Assembly: GCF_000166135.1 (NCBI RefSeq)
Contig: NC_014666.1
Span: 6,448,001 to 6,512,000 of the forward strand
Direction: 5' to 3'
Length of the DNA stretch: 64,000 bases
Source of the DNA: Pseudofrankia inefficax
GTDB taxonomy: Bacteria; Actinomycetota; Actinomycetes; Frankiales; Frankiaceae
The position numbers were made by a program, and so were the translations under genes. The stretch's first letter is position 1; each line of letters begins with the position of its first letter. Of this stretch, positions 60,586 to 64,000 are shown piece after piece. Under the pieces are notes generated by a model that had not been told where the DNA came from, searched no databases, and was given only the letters and a program-made list of their open reading frames with translations.

Positions 60586-61416
60586 TCAGACCTTGGTCTC
60601 GCTCATCAGGAAGTCGATGGTCGGCTTGCCCGCCTCCCAGGAGCCGGCGATGGAGGCTTTGACGTGGCCGTAGTCGACGAGGACGCTCTCGCCGCTGAGC
60701 CCGATCGCGGCGTCGCTGTTCAGGAAGGCCATCACGTTGCCCATCTGCTCCGGCTGCAGCGGCGGGGCACCGACGGCCTCGCGGTACTGCTGGTCGAAGC
60801 CGCCCCAGGAGTTCGCCTTGGCCAGCGGTGTCTCGGTCGGCCCGGGGCAGATCGCGTTGATCCGGATGCCCTTGCTGGCGTACGTGTAGGCCGCCCGGGC
60901 CACCCAGGTGTTCACGGCCTGCTTGCTGAACATGTAGGTGTCCGTGTCGGCGTGGGAGGCCACCCAGGCCTCGGCCTCCTCGTAGGACTCGGTCGCCAGG
61001 AAGTCGACCAGCGCCGGCAGGTGGTTCGTCCAGCCGAGGCCGGCGACTGACGAGATCAGGCAGATCGCCGACCCGGCGCCCAGCCGGCCGTCGGCGATCA
61101 GCCGGTCGACGATGTGGCGGTGCGAGATGAAGTTGACCCGCATCGTTCCCGGGCCGCCGCCGATCCCGGCCGCGGCGAACACCGCGTGCACCGGGCCGGG
61201 TACCTGGTCGAGCGCCGCGTCGATGCTCGCGCGGTCGAGCAGGTCGACCTCGATCGACTTCGCGACCGCGTAGTCGACCGGCACCCGGTCCAGCACCGTG
61301 ACCTCGGCTCCGAGGGCCGCGACCGCGTGCGCCGCGGCGGCGCCCATGCCGGTCGCACCGCCGACTACCAGGGCATGTTTCCCGTCGTAACGGAAGGCCT
61401 GCGCATCGCCCATCAC
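60586..61416 (-). CDS. Short-chain dehydrogenase/reductase (3-alpha-HSD-like)
   Basis: A 276-residue SDR. Cofactor loop VGGATGMG near 18-25, no ordinary NNAG but FAAAGIGGG, a serine in LISSVAG, then an insertion (about 45 residues) before YMFSKQAV, the catalytic Y-x3-K. This long-insert layout is that of 3-alpha-hydroxysteroid dehydrogenase/carbonyl reductase-type SDRs. Substrate remains unknown. GTG 61416 is preceded by GGAGG; ATG 61413 is adjacent. It is divergent from the acyl-CoA dehydrogenase pair, with motif B site 5 in between. Confidence 0.85.
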   Translation of the reverse strand: MMGDAQAFRYDGKHALVVGGATGMGAAAAHAVAALGAEVTVLDRVPVDYAVAKSIEVDLLDRASIDAALDQVPGPVHAVFAAAGIGGGPGTMRVNFISHRHIVDRLIADGRLGAGSAICLISSVAGLGWTNHLPALVDFLATESYEEAEAWVASHADTDTYMFSKQAVNTWVARAAYTYASKGIRINAICPGPTETPLAKANSWGGFDQQYREAVGAPPLQPEQMGNVMAFLNSDAAIGLSGESVLVDYGHVKASIAGSWEAGKPTIDFLMSETKV

Positions 61417-61478
61417 TCTCTAACCTCCGGGATCGCCAGTCAGCTCCGGTCCGTGCTAGAACCGTGCAACACGGTAAA

Positions 61479-61493
61479 TTATACTGAGTTGAA
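61479..61493. promoter_or_regulatory. Motif B site 5 (TTATACTGAGTTGAA)
   Basis: Fits TTnnACTnAGTnnAA. It lies in the 163-base gap between divergent SDR and acyl-CoA dehydrogenase genes. On the plus strand it contains TATACT (61480-61485), a likely -10 for the dehydrogenase operon starting at 61580. Confidence 0.68.
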
Positions 61494-61579
61494 ACTTCGA
61501 GCGCCAGGACGGCTCGGGCACGCGCGGCCAGGCCCCCAGGCAGGCACGGCGCGGCACGAGACCTCCGAAGGGAACAGGC

Positions 61580-62704
61580 ATGGACCCTGATCTCAGCTCC
61601 GACCAGCGGCTCCTGCGCGAGACCACTGAGCGGTTCATCGAGGCGAACCTGCCGTTGGACAAGCTCCGGGAGCTGATCGACACGGGCCGCGAAGTCGACC
61701 CGTCCTACCGGCTCGACGGCGCGGAGCTCGGCTGGTTCGCCTTCCTCGCCCCGGAGTCCCTCGGCGGCGGCAGCGTGTCGGGCGACGGCGTGCTCGACCT
61801 CGTCATCCTGGCCGAGCTGCGCGGCCGCCACCTGCAGCCGGGCACGTTCATCGACACCAATCTCGCGGTGGCGACGCTGTCGCGCGAGGGCTCCCACGAG
61901 CACCACGACACGGTCGTGCCCGCGCTGATCGCCGGCGAGCAGGGCGTGGCCTGGGCCGCGGCGGACCTGACCGGCGACTGGTCCGGCCCCGCCGGGGTCG
62001 ACTGCGCGCCGGTCCCTGGTGGCTACCGGCTCACCGGCCACAAGGGCCTGGTCGTCGAGGCGCAGTCGGCCGAATGGCTGCTCGTGACGGCCGGGACGCC
62101 CGACGGGCCGACGCAGTTCCTGCTACGGGCCGACACCCCCGGGGTGACCGTGGAGGTGCTGGCCGGCCTGGACCTCAGCCGCCGGCTGTGCCAGGTCCAC
62201 TTCGACGACGTCGAGGTCACCGACTCCGCGCTGGTGGGCACACCCGGTGGCGCGGCGGCGGCCGTCGAGAGCCAGCTGCGGCTGGCCAGCGTGCTCAGCG
62301 CCGCCGAGACCGTGGGCGCCATGCAGTACCTGTTCGACCTGACCGTGCAGTACTGCAAGGACCGGACCGCGTTCGGCCGGCCGATCGGCTCGTTCCAGGC
62401 GGTCAAGCACCAGCTGGCCGACACCAGCCTGGCGCTGGAGATGAGCCACGCCGTGGCCACCGCGGCGGCGCGCGACTCCCAGCGGGAGACCGACGGCGCG
62501 GCGCACGCGGCGAGCATGGCGAAGGCGTTCGTCGGCGACGCGGCGGTCGAGCTCGCGCACAAGTGCTGGCAGCACTTCGGCGGCATCTCCTACACCTGGG
62601 AGCACGACTTCCACCTCTATCTCCGTCGGCTGACCACCGACCCGGCGCTGTACGGATCGCCGACGTGGCACCGGGAACGGCTCTGCCAGCTCGCCGGCCT
62701 CTGA
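61580..62704 (+). CDS. Acyl-CoA dehydrogenase, smaller subunit type
   Basis: A 374-residue acyl-CoA dehydrogenase with a divergent N-terminal half (no SEPGAGSD loop) and an intact C-terminal half (KDRTAFGRPIGSFQAVKHQLAD, HFGGISYTWEHD). This is the same type as the protein at 30733 and again precedes or follows a longer partner, here 42 bases downstream. The pair probably forms a heteromeric dehydrogenase for a bulky or branched acyl-CoA. Confidence 0.86.
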   Translation: MDPDLSSDQRLLRETTERFIEANLPLDKLRELIDTGREVDPSYRLDGAELGWFAFLAPESLGGGSVSGDGVLDLVILAELRGRHLQPGTFIDTNLAVATLSREGSHEHHDTVVPALIAGEQGVAWAAADLTGDWSGPAGVDCAPVPGGYRLTGHKGLVVEAQSAEWLLVTAGTPDGPTQFLLRADTPGVTVEVLAGLDLSRRLCQVHFDDVEVTDSALVGTPGGAAAAVESQLRLASVLSAAETVGAMQYLFDLTVQYCKDRTAFGRPIGSFQAVKHQLADTSLALEMSHAVATAAARDSQRETDGAAHAASMAKAFVGDAAVELAHKCWQHFGGISYTWEHDFHLYLRRLTTDPALYGSPTWHRERLCQLAGL

Positions 62705-62746
62705 TTCACAACAGGCTCTGAGGCCGAAGGGAAACGAGGAACCACG

Positions 62747-64000
62747 ATGACCGACACACCGGAGATCGCGCGCTACCGCGCGGCGGCGAGGCAGTGGCTC
62801 GCCGCGAACCTCGAGGCACGCGACCCGAGCCAGCCCCACAACGTGCGCGGCGCCGGCGAGCTCAGCCCCGAGGAGTACCGGGCCGAGCGGGCCCTGCAGA
62901 AGAAGCTCTACGAGGCCGGGTACGCGGGCATCAACTGGCCGAGCGAGTACGGCGGCCAGGGGCTGACCGACCAGCACGCCCGCGTCTTCGCCGAGGAGGC
63001 GGTCCAGTACCGCACGCCCGAGCTCGGCCACGCGGGCGGGACGACCTACGGGCCGTGCGGGCAGACCATCGTCCGGCACGGCTCACCCGAGTTCCTGACC
63101 AGGCACGTCCCCCGGATGCTGGCCGGCGACGAGCTGTTCGTCCAGCTGTTCTCCGAGCCGAGCGCCGGCTCCGACATGGCCGGCATCACCACCCGGGCGG
63201 TGCGCGAGGGCGACCGGTGGCTGATCACCGGGTCGAAGATCTGGACGAGCGGCGCCCACTACGCCGACTACGGGATGTGCCTGGCCCGCACCGACTGGGA
63301 CGCGCCCAAGCACCGCGGCCTCACCTGGTTCGCCGTCCCGCTGCGGGCCAAGGGCGTGGCCATCCACCCGATCCGCGAGATCACCGGCGACGCCGAGTTC
63401 TGCCAGGAGTTCCTCGACGAGGTCGAGGTCGGCGACGAGGACATCATCGGCGAGATCAACCAGGGCTGGACCGTCGCGCAGACGCTGCTGCTGGTCGAGC
63501 GGGGCGCCGGTCGCGACGACCCGCTGAACATGCCGGCGGCCCAGCCCGCCGTCATCGACCCGCAGTTGCTCAGCCTGACCCGGGCCGCCGGGCGGGCGCA
63601 GGACCCGGTCGCCCGCCAGACCGTCGCGCGGATCCACACGGCCGACTGGGCCAAGGCCATGCTCGGGCAGCGGATCACCGGACTGCTCCGATCGGGCGAG
63701 AAGCCCGCGGCCGGCGTCGCCTCGTACTGGAAGCTCGCGGCCGGCATCTACAACCCGGAACGGGCCCGCCTCGTCCTGGAGATCGGCCAGGGCCTCGGCC
63801 TCGTCTGGAAGGACGGCGACGAGGAGGGAAACCGCGCGGCCCTGGACTACCTGAACAGCCGGGTCTGGTCGATCGCCGGCGGCTCCAACGAGATGCAGCG
63901 CAACGCGATCAGCGAGCAGGTCCTCGGCATGCCCCGGGAGCCGAGCTTCGACAAGGGAAAGCCGTTCCGGGAGGTCGTGAACAACGCCCGCGAGTGGCTG
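62747..64000 (+). CDS. Acyl-CoA dehydrogenase, larger subunit type (cut by window end)
   Basis: The frame runs from ATG 62747 to the window edge with 418 codons and no stop, so the C-terminus is missing here, probably only a few residues. It has the FAD loop QLFSEPSAGSDMAGI, WTSGAHYADYG, and the C-terminal SIAGGSNEMQRNAISEQVLGMPRE, typical of full-size actinobacterial acyl-CoA dehydrogenases. It follows the smaller subunit gene in the same operon under motif B site 5. Confidence 0.87.
   Translation, partial: MTDTPEIARYRAAARQWLAANLEARDPSQPHNVRGAGELSPEEYRAERALQKKLYEAGYAGINWPSEYGGQGLTDQHARVFAEEAVQYRTPELGHAGGTTYGPCGQTIVRHGSPEFLTRHVPRMLAGDELFVQLFSEPSAGSDMAGITTRAVREGDRWLITGSKIWTSGAHYADYGMCLARTDWDAPKHRGLTWFAVPLRAKGVAIHPIREITGDAEFCQEFLDEVEVGDEDIIGEINQGWTVAQTLLLVERGAGRDDPLNMPAAQPAVIDPQLLSLTRAAGRAQDPVARQTVARIHTADWAKAMLGQRITGLLRSGEKPAAGVASYWKLAAGIYNPERARLVLEIGQGLGLVWKDGDEEGNRAALDYLNSRVWSIAGGSNEMQRNAISEQVLGMPREPSFDKGKPFREVVNNAREWL

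Overview
The window is very GC-rich, gene-dense DNA with many GTG starts and about 58 supportable protein genes. No RNA gene or CRISPR array was seen. Composition and gene families (LivFGHM-type transporters, paired acyl-CoA dehydrogenases, crotonases, DUF35/thiolase pairs, TIM-barrel amidohydrolases, TetR and GntR regulators) point to an actinomycete of the Frankia/Pseudofrankia or Mycobacterium/Nocardia kind. Frankiaceae is my best guess, but nothing here proves the genus.

Layout. 0-9 kb is mixed: a small HTH protein at the edge, a TetR regulator, an NDMA-type alcohol dehydrogenase, a membrane protein/sensor kinase/response regulator operon, an acyl-CoA synthetase, a crotonase and an aldose 1-epimerase-like protein. 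9-41.5 kb is a first large acyl-CoA catabolic region: SDR and thiolase, acyl-CoA synthetase, GntR regulator, a LivG plus LivH-LivM-LivF fusion transporter, an Ltp2-like aldolase/thiolase divergent from MaoC-DUF35-MaoC, CoA-transferase, substrate-binding lipoprotein, ADP-forming acyl-CoA synthetase, three acyl-CoA dehydrogenases, four crotonases, an amidohydrolase, a double-hotdog hydratase and another synthetase. 41.6-43.3 kb carries a PhoD-type phosphatase. 43.4-64 kb is a second catabolic region with the same kinds of parts: a DapB-like oxidoreductase, a DUF35/thiolase pair, a TetR, a Rieske ferredoxin/SDR/amidohydrolase operon, a second transporter (substrate-binding protein, LivH-LivM-LivG fusion, LivF), CoA-transferase, SDRs and paired acyl-CoA dehydrogenases. 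A hipBA toxin-antitoxin pair sits inside it.

How it works together. Each region looks like a self-contained route: import of an organic acid through a branched-chain-amino-acid-type ABC importer, CoA activation, FAD-dependent dehydrogenation, hydration, oxidation by SDRs and thiolytic or retro-aldol cleavage. The substrates cannot be read from the sequence. The Ltp2/DUF35/MaoC set resembles the module that removes the last propionyl unit of the steroid side chain, but no steroid-ring genes are present.

Main discovery. The two regions carry two different palindromic promoter motifs. Motif A (about TTGnATAnnnTATGCAA, six sites) occurs only between 11.4 and 33.1 kb, including the promoter of the GntR gene. 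Motif B (TTnnACTnAGTnnAA, five sites) occurs only between 43.4 and 61.5 kb. They suggest two separate local regulons. Other notable items are two complementary transporter fusions, a GntR gene with no ordinary start codon, a 76-77 bp palindromic repeat in two copies, and four 17-bp tandem repeats beside a strong hairpin.
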